A stretch of 64,000 bases of DNA, taken from assembly GCA_027405735.1 (NCBI GenBank), contig JAPEHQ010000010.1, positions 1,426,001 to 1,490,000 of the forward strand, written 5' to 3'. Shown piece by piece: positions 46,640 through 58,733 of the stretch. The number at the start of each line of letters is the position of its first letter. The stretch's first letter is position 1. The notes under the pieces are model-generated. The model was not told the DNA's origin. It ran no database searches and saw only the letters and a program-made list of their open reading frames with translations. The stretch is from Mucor racemosus (Eukaryota > Mucoromycota > Mucoromycetes > Mucorales > Mucoraceae). A program made the position numbers and the translations under genes.

Positions 46640-47720
46640 CATCCATTCAAAATTGTCCCGACTACAAATTATATTAAATAAAGCAAGGATGGTTACTATA
46701 GTGATTGTTTTTTTATACATTTGAATAATGCAGAAATGGCCAGCTTAAGATTAAAAAACCGCATTTGAAATGAAAATAAGTCGAGAAAATACTAAGGTAT
46801 TGCAATGATGGTCATTAAGTAAAGTCTAGATTATTTTTCATTCTCTACCAGGATATTTAGTTTTTGGATGGCTGTAAAGACTTTTTTATTTTTTTATAAA
46901 TTTTGTGAGAGCACTTTTTCTGTTATAGAGATCCATGAAGGGATGACAGGTATGCAAAGCTAAAACTATAGGATAGCACTCATTAGCGTCTATCCAACGA
47001 ATTTTATCTCGTCAAAAAATATTGATTTTTCGTCGAGAAAATTGAGATTGGATGATTGATTTTTGATGATACGAAAAAGAATCCATTTTGGACGAGGATA
47101 TACAAGGATAAATTTTCGGGAATACGAAAAAAAACCCAAAAAAATTAATATCCCCACGAAAAATAGGGCTACAGCTACGTATAAATACTCATTCTGTAGA
47201 TAATTTTGTTGCGCATAACGTCAAAATAAAAATTTTTAGGGTTGCATTTGAATGAAGGATACTTTTTGATCAAAAACTGTTAAAAATTGACATTAAGTTT
47301 ACTAGAGATTTTATGAGAAAAGCATTTTTAAAACCTACATAGATCGATTCAGAATTAAAAGCTAAACCCAAGATATTTAATACGCTAGTTCAACTTACTA
47401 TGCATTTTTGTGCGCAATTAAACATACAAGGTTTTTTTGGATTTTTTTGGATTTTTTTTCCATTCGAACGCTTTTTGGATTCTAGCTCAGTCACATATGC
47501 ATATCTGATTATACAATTTTATATGGTGATATTCAAAATCAGAGCGTGCCCCCAATTTCAATAGATAATCAGGAAATATAAAATATAGGGCTATATTTGA
47601 GATGCTATAGAATCTGGCCAAAAGAGTTATTTCTATCCATCATATTGATTTCTCAGCGAGTATAAATGCTTCAAAAGCGAAACACTTGCTTTCCACTGCT
47701 TAGAAACTCCATCTAAAATG
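46640..47720 (+). repeat. Near-identical duplication, copy 1 (partner 52480-53480)
   Basis: From about 46720 to 47700 it matches 52480-53480 with very few differences. The block 46810-47030 is almost base-for-base identical, including TTCATTCTCTACCAGGATAT and GATCCATGAAGGGATGACAG. The first 260 bases also match 54040-54300 at lower identity. It contains the CGAAAAATAGGGCTACAGC block, which corresponds to the KMQL part of the unknown transposon ORF, and the GAGCGTGCC block shared with 26060. Confidence 0.75.
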
Positions 47721-47739
47721 TTAAATATGATGATATAGA

Positions 47740-48060
47740 AGGAAATAATTGAAGTTAGAAAGTTAGAAACGAAAGTATCTTTTTGTACACATTTTTGAGA
47801 AAGATATCTGTACAAAAAATTAACGTATTTGAAGAAAACCAAATAGGGTCTGAGAGAGCTTAACGAGGTGGATGATATGAATGTAAAAAAAAAAAGCTAG
47901 CAAACTGTCAGAAAAATAAAAGTGCTCAAAAAATATGTATACTATCATACGTGTATGTGTTATAGAGCGTTTCAAAACAAGCAAGTTTTACTATTGTTAG
48001 AAAGTGTTAGTATAGCTTAACTTTTTGCAGAGATTTGAAGCCTCAAAGTTGTGGAATTTT
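47740..48060 (+). repeat. Partial copy of the transposon-ORF family
   Basis: TATCTTTTTGTACACATTTTTGAG, CTGAGAGAGCTTAACGAGGT and GTTATAGAGCGTTTCAAAACAAG with GCAAGTTTTACTATT match 19080-19390 in the same orientation, and 43990-44320 inverted. Confidence 0.5.
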
Positions 48061-48409
48061 TTAAGCAGAGGAAAACAGGTTTCTTTTCGACAGCCGTGCC
48101 TTAATCATTCAAAAATAATTCTTAGCTAATGAGGTCAAAATTATATGTTATTTGTAGGCTCACTGTGTATTAAGTTTAACTTCCAAATTTAATTTTCAGC
48201 CATCATTTGATTTTATAAAAAAATTCAAGGAATATCTGAAACAATTGATACAGAATAGTTTGAAATTTGAACACGTACAAGTTTTTATTATTTCTCCATT
48301 TTAACAGCAACTCAGGGGGCTGAAACTTTTGCAATTCTGTTGATCAACATTAAAAGTAGCTTCTATTACAACAGAATGTCATTTGGATCCATATCCGTTG
48401 AGAACTGAT

Positions 48410-48690
48410 GACCTTACTGACCTTCTTAGTAGGCATTAAATAGCAGATAACCAACTTGTTCTTCAAATCTATCGAATGCACAATGACCCATGGAAGCTGA
48501 TACTGTACCTGAAATACTTTTAATGTATATTGATATCTATGTTTATGTAGAGTCGCAGTTTACTTGGATCAGTATCTATAGATACTGTATTTAAGTTGTT
48601 TTCAATAAAAGTGTGCAGCAAATTATAGGTACACTTTGGCGATGACTTTCTCATTACATAGTACTGTAGGTTGCAAAAGTTGTCATTCAA
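48410..48690 (+). repeat. Direct repeat, copy 2 (partner 17275-17575)
   Basis: Same ordered blocks as 17275-17575 (CTTACTGACCTT, AATAGCAG.TAACCAACTTG, TTGGATCAGTA, TTTCAATAAAAGT). It probably belongs to a second LTR-like family. A TATATAAAGAGGAC promoter-like element further on (about 49060) may belong to the same element. Confidence 0.45.
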
Positions 48691-50098
48691 CATTATTGTG
48701 TCGAAGATGATCCGTATATAACTCTTGTGGGATATGTACACAACATTTATCCACTATATTGATCTCCATTTCATCTGATCCTCAATTAAAGTACAGCTGG
48801 CATGAATAGACATTACACTACTAAATGCTATATGCTGATTCATACTAATATAAATTTTTGACCGAGCTTCAGTCCTAGCAGCTTATAGTTAAGGACCAAT
48901 CAACATAATGTGGATCTAATCACACCATTATAATTAAGGATCGCCTATGAACTCTATGAATACACCGATTGGTTACTATCAAGTTTTATATCTGACAAGG
49001 GGTATTATTGGCTATGTATAAACCTAGGAATGCTTACCTAATCTCTCTGATAAAAACTATATAAAGAGGACATTTATTTATTACAAAAGTCCTCAAGTAG
49101 AATTTAACTTGATAATAAAAACCCTAATGCTATCTAGTCGAATTCCTATTGTTTTTTTATATTTTTTTCCGTGAATATCTCTACCTATTATTCCACAACC
49201 ACTACGGCTAAACTATGCTTTCCATGGGCATAATGATCTGCACAGATGGGCAGAATAAATTTTTTTGTGCAGATCAGGCAGCCCAGATGAGCAGAGCAAT
49301 GAGATCAAGGTTTTTTAGCCAATTTATTAAAGTATATCAATCATAATATAATTAATAACGAAGATAATTTGAATGGTTTAAAACAGATGTGAGTTACTCT
49401 GATTCAACAAAATTGCCTTATTGACGAGATATATCAATTTGAAATTTGGGGTTCGAAAGAGTTCCGCCCATGTTCTTCTTTCGGGGACCAAATAGGAACA
49501 ACGACAACAACCTATTTGGTAAAACTAAAATATTTATGCCTTTGTAAATTCCTGTTTGTAACACACAATTTTTTCTCTTCCCTGCTCTTTCCTCAGATCT
49601 TTTCTTTATGTTTAAACTACCACAAAAAGACTAATGTTTTTTGTAAGCTGAAATCAAGAAGCAGGTACAAGTGCATGTTTTTCCTATTGTTTATTTGGAA
49701 ATGAATTATTAACTGTTAGTGTTAGGGCTCGTTATAATATCTTTTTCGAACAAAAAAAGCATCCAGGACTTAATCATTTTGTTCCGTTATCTACATTATA
49801 ACCAATGCTTTTTTGGTCTAAAGTCGATATCTACCGGGAGAAAAACTGGTGATTATAAAAGTATGTATAGTATTGACTTGATTTGAATGCATGAATAAAC
49901 TCATGTTAGTCTATTTAGTTTCTAAAAAGCATTTATTTCTATTTAGTGGCCAACAGCTACGAAGAGGAAAACAAGGTGTTGTCTTATATATCACTACCAA
50001 CTACCAAAGGTACACCATAATTATTACCTATTAGCTTGTTATTAATAATTGATTTTACTAATAAATCAATTTTTGTAGGTCAAAAGTAAGTTTGTTCT

Positions 50099-50197
50099 GG
50101 TAAAGCATTGAATAAATTGACATGGGACAAAGAGGGTAAAAAGGTGGAAATAGGTCCCAGTGATGGTCATCATGTTTATGTTTATGACATTGGAGGG
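50099..50197 (+). pseudogene. Dynein intermediate chain WD-repeat fragment, copy 2
   Basis: An open 33-codon piece reads GKALNKLTWDKEGKK then IGPSDGHHVYVYDIGG and ends at a GTAAGAA donor. It corresponds to the last WD repeat of dynein intermediate chain, with one extra His relative to the copy at 14168-14390. The rest of the gene is missing and an LTR is inserted 31 bases downstream. Both copies are fragments inside repeat unit A. Confidence 0.65.
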
Positions 50198-50227
50198 GTA
50201 AGAATAAAACTTAGTGTAAATCATCTC

Positions 50228-50455
50228 TGTTATGTCAATACTCATCCTAGGTCTCACATCCAAGGTCACAGTCTATAATTAGTGTTACAGTAAATCAATG
50301 CGGATCATTGACTTACATCATATTCTTAGATAGTAAAACCCTAGAACCCTAGTAATAGTTATAATTAATGTATATAAATACATCTAAAGGATGTATTGTT
50401 AATAAAAGTGTAATATTCTGGCAAGATTATTTATATATACTCTTTTGACATTTCA
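50228..50455 (+). mobile_element. Solo LTR inserted in unit A2
   Basis: It starts TGTTATGTCAATA and ends TTTTGACATTTCA, 228 bp, same family as 44707-44951. Flanks are ATCTC and ACCTC, an imperfect 5-bp duplication. Unit A1 lacks this LTR at the matching point (near 14140), so the insertion postdates the duplication of unit A. Confidence 0.7.
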
Positions 50456-51199
50456 ACCTCTAGCGCAATAATTATAAAGTAAGGCTATATTATGATCAAA
50501 TAAAATACCACACAATATTAACATGTATAAATATTTATAGTAATAAGCTTGAACCAAGTGGATACAGCTTCATAAATTCTTGAAACGTTCTCAAATATCG
50601 AAAAATTTCTTATTTTTAAGACTTACAAGGCCTATAAACGGAATATTAATTCCGAAAATTATTCTTGTCCGGATCATCAATTTTGACATTTTTTAATTTT
50701 TTTTTCTGATTTTGCAAATCTAGAGCTAATTATACTACCAATTACAAAAACAAAAATATACACGTATACAGAATTTAGCGCTCTATTTGCTCAATAAAAA
50801 ATAACAAACATTTTTATTACAGAATATTACATGAAAACCCTTTAACCAAAAAACCGTTTTTGGGCCAAAAGTACAAAGTTTCATTACTTAACATTTAATA
50901 TTAAGCTTTTATAAAATGTGTATTAGCTATGGCTACAATTTTCTCTCACAATGTAGTATATTTAAACGTTGATTTTGTTATCAAAACTTGATTTTTCTGT
51001 TTTTTGATAAAAACCATGAGTGTTAGTAAGGATAAAATGAGTCCCAAAAATGTCCGCTAAAAAATCTGAATTTTCAGACCATACGTTGTTGAATATAAGA
51101 AAAATTATAAAAAAAAACGCTTTTTTATTTAAAACTTAGTGTAATGAGGAGTCAAACATTTCAGTTTCATTCATGCAAAATCTTGCCTCATTCCTTATA

Positions 51200-51345
51200 T
51201 AAATACTACAAGGAAATCATTACATGATCCCTTGTAGATTTATCTGTCTTGTTACACTCCCTTTACTTATATTTATTCACTAATAAATATCTAATTTACA
51301 AATAAGAACACCAACCTTCGTCAATCCAGTGATCACAAATTTATA
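51200..51345 (-). repeat. Repeat inverted relative to 17985-18160
   Basis: TACACTCCCTTTACTTAT, TAATAAATATCT, TTACAAATAAG, ACCAACCTTC and GTGATC are the reverse-complement blocks of 17985-18160. Slightly downstream, ACAATGAATGCACC resembles 14645-14665. Confidence 0.45.
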
Positions 51346-52479
51346 ATAGCAAAAATAATATCTATAAGCATATTATCCACCTTTGTTGTTAGTCCAAAAT
51401 TATAGATCATTACACTACTATACAATGAATGCACCTTTTATCAAACTTGATCTCTGTCGTATATTTTCAGGTTTGATAAATAATACTCAAAAAAGAATAC
51501 AATTAAAAGAGAATGAGTAATGAATCAGTTATTCAACTGTATAGTAAAAACAAGATATTGTTTATTTAGATATAAAAGTATAGCATTTTATATTAATTTG
51601 ACATTGAGAGCCTGAGATGTAATTTAACCATTATTGCAGAGTTTGTGAGTTGTCTTGTTTCAATGCTACGCTAAATGTGCTTGGATGTTGATTTGATAAC
51701 TACTTGATTTATTATTAACCACTGGGATGAGATAATATGGTGTCATAATTGAGGTCCAAGCGATCTTGGTAATTGCTGGAAAAACGTACTACGTTAGGAG
51801 TCTTTTATATCCGGTATCAAGTGTTTTCATCATTTCAATACATTGTTGTAAATGTATGTAATAAAGAAAGATAAGTACGTGAGAATTGGTCAATCTTTAT
51901 TAAATATAAAAACAAGATGGGGAAATCAAATGAAGGGTGAATGTCTACTGCTATTTATATTTGATTTAAGGATTGCTTACACACCTGTCTAGAACAGTGT
52001 TCTCATACTAAAATTTAGTGTCAATCCTCACTTATGCTAATGTAATTATATTCAGATATAGATGATCAGTCTAAAGTCTTTAGTTGCTCTTGGCAACACT
52101 AATTATTAATATTCTTTACTTTCTATCTTTTATTGTAAGTCTAGATTATCAGAACTTAGCTTATGTGATTATCAGGGTAATTATTTACAGTGTTTATATG
52201 ACACATATGCTAAATATGTTAAGGCATAGTTTATTGTCATATTTAAACTACGATTTAAGGTACATTTATATATGCAAATACAACATACATGTCGTAGTCA
52301 ATAGATTGTACGATGTATTGATACTGTAGAAAGCGATAGCATATGGTACTTGCTACTTGGTGGCATACATACAACAAATTTTATCAAAATGGATAAGCTC
52401 CAACCAAGTTTTTGAAGTTTTTGCATTTTTCATTAATCTAGTAATAGCAGCTTGGTAAACTACCACGCAAGCTAACGTT

Positions 52480-53480
52480 AATTTGAATAATGATGCAAAA
52501 GTGGCCAGTTTAAAATTGAGAAGCCGCACTTGAAATGAAAATAAGTCGAGAAAATACTAAGGTATTGCAATGATGGGTATGGGTATTAAGTAAAGTCTAG
52601 ATTATTTTTCATTCTCTACCAGGATATTTAGTTTTTGGATGGCTGTAAAGACTTTTTTATTTTTTTATAAATTTTGTGAGAGCACTTTTTCTGTTATAGA
52701 GATCCATGAAGGGATGACAGGTATGCAAAGCTAAAACTATAGGATAGCACTCATTAGCGTCTATCCAACGAATTTTATCTCGTCAAAAAATATTGATTTT
52801 TGATCGAGAAAATTGAGATTGAATGATTGATTTTTGGTGATACAAAAAAGAATTCATTTTGGACGAGGATATACAAGGAAAAATTTTCGGTTTTACAAAA
52901 AAAAAAATTAAAAAAATGTATATCCCCACGAAAAATAGGGCTACAGCTACGTATAAATACTCATTCTGTAGATGATTTTGTTGCGCATAATGTGCAAATA
53001 AAATATTTTAGGGTTGCATTTGAATGAAGGGTACTTTTTGATCAAAAACCGTTAAAATTTGATACTAAATTTACTAGAGATTTTATGAGAAAAACATTTT
53101 TAAAACCTACATGGATCGATTTAGAATTAAAAACTGAACCCAAGATATTTAATACGCTAGTTCAACTTACTATGCATTTTCGTGAGCAATTAAACATACA
53201 AGGATTTTTTTGGATTTTTTTGGATTTTTTTTCCATTTGAACACTTTTTGGATTCAAGCTCAGTCACCTGTGCATATCTGATTATACAATTTTATATGAT
53301 GATATTCAAAATCGGAGCGTGCCCCCATTTCAATAGATAATCAGGAAATATAAAATGTAGGGCTATACTTGATATGCTACAGAATATTGACAAAAGACTT
53401 ATTTCTATTCATGTTGATTTTTCAGCGAGTATAAATGCTTCAAAAGTGAAACACTTGCTTTTATCTCGCTTAAAGACTCA
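52480..53480 (+). repeat. Near-identical duplication, copy 2 (partner 46640-47720)
   Basis: Colinear with 46720-47700 and nearly identical in its first 250 bases. It keeps a longer open stretch than its partner (52827-53027, containing CISPRKIGLQLRINTHSVDD), and the frame would continue past one stop through FTRDFMRKTFLKPTWIDLEL. It is still interrupted and has no recognised domain. Confidence 0.75.
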
Positions 53481-54039
53481 ACCTAAGATGCCAAATATCT
53501 CAAGATTTAATAAGCTTGAACTTGAAGGTTTCTAAGCTAAATCTTCTTGTTGTTTTTTAATGTTTTATTATATACTAAAGTTTCAGAGGTGGTTTTTTTT
53601 AGATAATTTTTGGACCCCTAAACATTGTAATTGTAAATCCTGTTTTCTTTTGTTTTTCTTTTTGTAGTTTTAAGAATTTGGAGAATTTTCACATTTTTTT
53701 TACAAAAGTATCGGTAGGAATCAGGCAACCAAGTTTTCTTGGGTAAAATTGGCTGCTGGAAACGAATCTGTAATACATTTTATTGTATATATCAATTTCG
53801 CTGAGATTTTTTGGTATAAACTTTGCTGGACTCTAGTATATACGCCGATGGTAACCCTTAAATTTCATTATAAAGCCTTGCTTGAACACATAATAAAAAT
53901 TGGTGAACAATTTATTCCACATATTTTTATATATAATACTAAACGTCAAATCTAGTTTCAACAATTTTAGAGGGAAAAAACCAGCCAAAAAGCGTGAATA
54001 TTTGTACTGGTGATTAATTTTAGTAATTTTTTTTCTCAA

Positions 54040-54600
54040 AAACAGTATCCATCCATTTAACATTGTTCCTGTTACAAAGTTTATTAAATGAAGCAAGGAT
54101 GGTTACTATAGTGATTGCTTCATAAATTTGAATGATACAGAAATGGCCAGCTTAAAATTGAGAAACCGCATTTGAAATGAAAATACGTTGAGAAAATATT
54201 AAGGTATTGCAATAATGGTTATTAAGTAAAGTCTAAATCATTTTTCATTCTCTACCAGGATATCTAGGTTTTAGATCGCTGTGAAGACTTTTTATTTTTC
54301 TACATTTGATAAAGCACTATTTAATACGATATGGGTATTTGTACATTCCAAACTCTGAATTTCAGTATATTTTTGACAAAAATCTCCTTTTCTCTACAAA
54401 AAAAATGCAGCTAAAAGGCTTAATAAAGAATAGATCGATTGATAATTTGGCCATCCATTATTTCAACTGCTCACATTTGAAACATGTTTATAAAAAGTCC
54501 AAAATTTCAAACGCATTTTGCGCAAAACTTAACGTAAATCATATGTCTGAATTTTGTACAGGTGGATTTAGAATCCAAAACTGTACAATAAACATTTAAT
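54040..54600 (+). repeat. Decayed unknown transposon ORF, copy 3
   Basis: The first 260 bases match 46640-46900. The rest (54306-54599) is open and reads YIPNSEFQYIFDKNLLFSTK, KKMQLKG, RSIDNLAIHY, ISNAFCAKLNVNHMSEF and GGFRIQNCTINI to a stop. It aligns with 44256-44585, ending at the same position. This is the only copy in which the A tract before KMQL is in frame. Confidence 0.55.
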
Positions 54601-55301
54601 AAATACACTAGTTCAACTTACTTTGCATTTCTTCATGAGTTATGTATGAGTCTTTCGAAAGCCATTTAGTATCCGGCAAAAAACTTATAAAAAGCAAAAT
54701 GAGAAATACAATTATAATTCTTCTAGATTATTAAAGATGATTAATACTTCATTTTATTAGGATTAGGAACTAGCATTATGCAATATAGAACTCTTTTTTT
54801 GGTAGCATGTATACGTTCGTTTTTGTGCCCCTTTCTTTCTTTCTTTTTCAATCAGATATTTATTTCATCACTTTAGAGAATATTTACAAACAGTTAGAAG
54901 CAAGTAGATAATAGATAAAACTTGGCATCGTAAAAAATTAATATATTTGTTATCTCTCGGTAATTCTTATCTCAAACAACAATCTTTTTCGTTGAAAATC
55001 GAATGTACAATAAAAATGAGCAATTCAAAATTGTATACCCTTTTAAAAAGCATTGTATTGAACTATCTTTTCATATTCTTCTTCATTAATAATCTTGATA
55101 ATAGTTCAGTTACAAGAGCATCTGCTTTTATGCATTTTTTTCGACTAACTATATCTGAACCTATGTGATAACTCTTTCTGAAGAAATCGATATTTTTATT
55201 AACAAGAATCGGAAAATGATGGTCATATAATATACCATAGTTGTAATGATGATTGGTATTACAATTAAAATTTTTTGTAAATTCTATTTAGGTCATATAC
55301 A

Positions 55302-56452
55302 TTACTGTGTTAATATCTCCACTCCATCATCGTTCACAAGAAGCTATTCATATGAAACTAGATTAATATAGGGTTTCAAGAGATGTTTAGTATATTTACC
55401 GTATGTTCAAATTGAGCACTTCTGCCACCATCTACTGTAGAAATTGTCCATTCATCAGGCCACATGATACCCGCTGCTGATCCTTGACATAAAATTGGTT
55501 CCTAAATACATATAATTAATGCAGCTGGATCTTTTGATTATATCTTTGACTCACTATAGTAAATGCAGTTCCTGATTCCATGACGCCTTCTTCATCATTT
55601 ACTATTTCTAACATTAGTTTCCAATCATGATAATAAAACTCTAAACTCACAATGATGATAGATTAATGGTAAGCTATGAAACTCTTTTCCAATACCATGT
55701 CCAGACAATTCTTCAGATACAGAAAATCCATTCTTCATGGCTAGTTCGCAAATAACTCTTGCAATTTCTTTATAGGGTACACCAGGTCCACAAATGGAAA
55801 TAGCTTTATTTAATGTCTCCTTTGTACACTCTACTAGTGCTTTTCCCTTTTCATCCACTTGACCTACTAAAAATGTTGCTGAAGTATCTCCATGATATCC
55901 ATCTACATATATAGTTACATCTACATTAATAATATCGCCTTCCTGAAGTGGTCGATCATCGGGGATGCCATGTGCAATGATATTATTGATAGATGTACAA
56001 ACACTTTTAGGAAATCCCATATAATTCAAAGGCGAAGGGTATGCATTTTTGGCCACGATTGCTTCATGAATAACCTTGTCAATATGATCGGTAGTAATGC
56101 CGGGTCGACATAATGTCCCTCCCAAGTCTAAAATTTGTTTTGCAACTTGACCAGCTTTTCGCATGCCTTGTATATCTTGTTCTGTAAGAATTGGAATTTT
56201 TGGTCCCCATTGAGAAGAGGTGCCATCAAAAGCATAAGGAGGTCGTTGTATATGAGAAGGTATATCTCGATGTGGCATTTTTCGTACATCTACACTTGCT
56301 AAAGAAGCGGGAACTATACGTTGATAGCTACCCCAGCGATTCATGAGTTTGGATCCTCGAGGAGCACTCAGTGATACATCCGTATGAAAGCATTTTCGTG
56401 TTGCTTTTGTTAAAAGTTGATGACAATCTCTTGGGAAATACTTTTTGCTCAT
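55302..56452 (-). CDS. Methionine aminopeptidase, type 1
   Basis: Four exons (56452-55651, 55601-55555, 55501-55400, 55343-55302) encode 330 residues. It removes the initiator methionine from nascent proteins. The pita-bread metal ligands are Asp178 (INVDVT), Asp189 (HGDTSATF), His252 ([11 protein letters not shown]), Glu284 (FTIEP) and Glu315 (AQFEHT), with the catalytic His161 in IAHGIPDD. No MYND-like zinc finger precedes the domain. Instead there is an 80-residue leader that is basic at its start ([20 protein letters not shown]), as in mitochondrial MAP1D-type enzymes; the location is inferred. The second intron junction is read as T|TA to give YHHLNDEEG; the nearer AG at 55613-55612 would create a stop. 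A promoter with three RFX-like half-sites lies 230-290 bases upstream. Confidence 0.92.
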
Positions 56453-56685
56453 TATGAATGATATAAAAACTCTAAAAAGACTAGGTATGCAAATTTCTTA
56501 AAAAAAATTATTGTAAACAAAAGCAACTCGGTAAAAGCTGCAAATTTGGATCTGCGATGAGTATTCAATATTGAATTGAGATTGCATAAATGATTACCTC
56601 GACAGTGTAGTTTCTGTAAATCGATTTATGTAACGATTCGTATCAAATTGAAATTTACTAGATAAATTAAGAGCTCATGCACTTG

Positions 56686-56742
56686 GTTGCTAGGTAAATA
56701 AAGTTTTGTGCCTGGTTGTTATGGTTACAATGGTTGCTAGGG
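56686..56742. promoter_or_regulatory. Three RFX-like half-sites upstream of methionine aminopeptidase
   Basis: GTTGCTAGGTAA (56686-56697), GGTTGTTATGGTTAC (56714-56728) and TGGTTGCTAGGG (56731-56742) all carry a GTTGYTA core like RFX X-box half-sites, and are spaced within 57 bases. They lie between the methionine aminopeptidase start (56452) and the stop of the next gene (56879). The similar element at 34801-34840 supports a recurring motif. Confidence 0.35.
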
Positions 56743-56878
56743 TCGACCTGTCAAATTAAATGACTACGCGGATTATTTACAGAAAAACATAAGCATTATA
56801 TCACAATAAGAGTTTTTTTTTTTTTTTTCATAAGCTTTATTTATTATTATTTATATTTATATATATATATATGTATAT

Positions 56879-58606
56879 TTATAATTGGTCACTCAAATCA
56901 AACACATTCCAATGATCTAACTCGGGTGTAATCTTGATATATACGAGAAGGAACTTGAACATATCACCCTCAAACTAGAATATCCAAAAAAAAAAAGTTA
57001 GATAAAGCAATATAAACGATATATAAAAACTTACAGGAATAAGTGGAGGGATTGCATAAGGTTCCTTAAGATATAAATATTGCTGGAAGACATGCATGAT
57101 AATGGTTGCATCAGTAGGCATGCCAGTAACAGTTGGCAAGAATCTATAAGTTTGCATTCTAGTGCTTGAAGCAAGATCTATTGCGAGAGATTTAGTAATT
57201 GATAAGCCTTCATACATTAAATTATTTACCTTTGATACGATTAAGAACATATTCTCTACCATCAACAGTTGTATGACCATTAACATTGATGAAATCTTCG
57301 ATTTCGGGTAATGTGAATTCAACATTTTGCTAATTTAAGGCTAGTTAGTACATGTAATATATATTCAAATCAGACACTTACAGCAGTAGGCATCACCATT
57401 GAGAGCAATACTGTAGCTGCAGGACAATCTGCGACTGTTCTGTTTCTAGGTGTGAGCATTTCATTATAAAAATCAATGGATTTTGACAATGGGACGAAGA
57501 TTTTCTTTAATAATACCTAAATTTAGCAATTGAATAAATGTAAGTTGCCTGTTGTATCATCAAGTTAATATATACTTACAGCTGTCATTTTATCGTAATA
57601 TACACGAGAAGTGCGATCATTATATCTATTCCAATTCTTTTGAAGATCAATCATCTAATACAAATTGTGTTAAATACAAAATTCTCTAATATACCACATT
57701 ATTTTTAATATACCTGCTCAATTCTGAAATCATCTACAATCTCGGGAGTAGGTGATAAGAACCATAATAATCTTTCACGATGGGTAGTAGGTTGAAGAGG
57801 TGGTTGAACACAAGGTGTATATCTGAGCTTTGGTAAAGTTTGCTGTTTTGTAATAGGGATTCCAGAGTTGGTGAAACTAACTACAGGTTTGACAGTTTCG
57901 ATTTTGCCGTAACTTTGCAAACCAGCTTTAGCAATATCCATTTCATTAATCATTGATGCGCTGGATGGTTGGTTGAATATATTTTTAAGCGAATGAGTGG
58001 GAGCTAAGGGATTCACAGTAAACGGTTTTGCAGCAGGTATATTTGATGGCTGTGGTGGAAGAACATAACCTTTCGAGAATAAAGAGACGAATTGAGTATC
58101 GTCTTTCAAGTTTTGTAAAGGTGCAATAGGTGTTTGAGTACTAGGTGTTAGCGGTGCTGGCTTATTTGATGATGTAAACTCTGCACGTAGAAATCTAAAT
58201 ACATTTCGGATGGTAGTTAAGAGAGGGCCAGGTGCTGATTGATAGATTTGATTTAGTATTCTGTTAAAATGAACCGAGAAATATTAAACTTACCAAATGC
58301 AATATTTTGGAATGGTAAGTTAATGGAGCTAAGAATTGGATATACAGAATTTCTTGAAGCTTTCCAAACATTACAAGCACAGATACAGAATAAGATAAAC
58401 TCTATACAACGATCCATTAGTTTCAACTAGTAGTTGAGGAAATGAAATGTATATTTATTACCTGCCAAGATAATCAAACGGAAAGTTAAAATATATGCAA
58501 GAAGTCGAAAATTCCATACAAATGCTATATAATTTACTGCAAATAATGCACCAATTGTTCCACCATTTGTTTGTAAAATATATGAATTATATGATGAATA
58601 TGGCAT
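56879..58606 (-). CDS. TMEM209-like (CYTB561_N-type) membrane protein
   Basis: Eight exons (58606-58462, 58401-58294, 58234-57714, 57654-57580, 57516-57382, 57329-57230, 57177-57035, 56974-56879) join in phase to 440 residues. The N-terminus has two hydrophobic segments (about 18-48: ALFAVNYIAFVW, LLAYILTFRLIILA; about 49-60: EFILFCICACNVW). A Pro/Ser-rich linker follows, then a conserved C-terminal part with LPKLRYTPC, HRERLLWFLSPTPEIVDDFR, LTPRNRTVADCPAATVLLSM and LPTVTGMPTDATIIMHVFQQ. This layout, and the PTD(S/A)..IMHVF block, resemble TMEM209 of the nuclear envelope, whose domain is named after the cytochrome b561 N-terminus; the assignment is from memory of the family. It is shorter than the human protein (about 560), mainly at the C-terminus. 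Confidence 0.65.
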
Positions 58607-58733
58607 ATTGATGATATTTAAATGAAAACAAAGCAAAAAGCCATCATTTCTAGTGTACGCGTTTTTTTATTATGAAAAAAATTGAATTTGGCAGAGGTAA
58701 CCAGTGACTGGATGTTTAACCCAATCAAGAAAG

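Larger units (their letters stand above)
49195..51140 (+). repeat. Large repeat unit A2 (inverted copy of 13440-16260)
   Basis: Three colinear blocks match unit A1 in reverse orientation. The unit keeps an exon-like piece with donor GTACACC near 50012, an intron ending TTTTTGTAG, and the dynein-like exon at 50099-50197. It carries an LTR (50228-50455) that A1 lacks, and lacks about 900 bases present in A1. Confidence 0.75.
43008..55301. other. Repeat graveyard, 12.3 kb
   Basis: There is no intact gene. It is built from several repeat families: two copies of an unknown transposon ORF (43980-44640, 54040-54600), a solo LTR with target duplication (44707-44951), a near-identical 1-kb duplication (46640-47720 and 52480-53480), LTR-like repeats (48410-48690), unit A2 with a dynein fragment and an inserted LTR (49195-51140), and smaller shared blocks. 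Stretches 44960-46600, 51350-52470 and 54600-55300 show only faint or no similarity to the rest. Confidence 0.65.

Noticed and set aside
49430..49500. GGGGTTCGAAAGAGTTCC, resembling a tRNA T-arm
   Set aside because: The rest of a tRNA cloverleaf is absent and the sequence is part of repeat unit A (diverged at 15975-16005).
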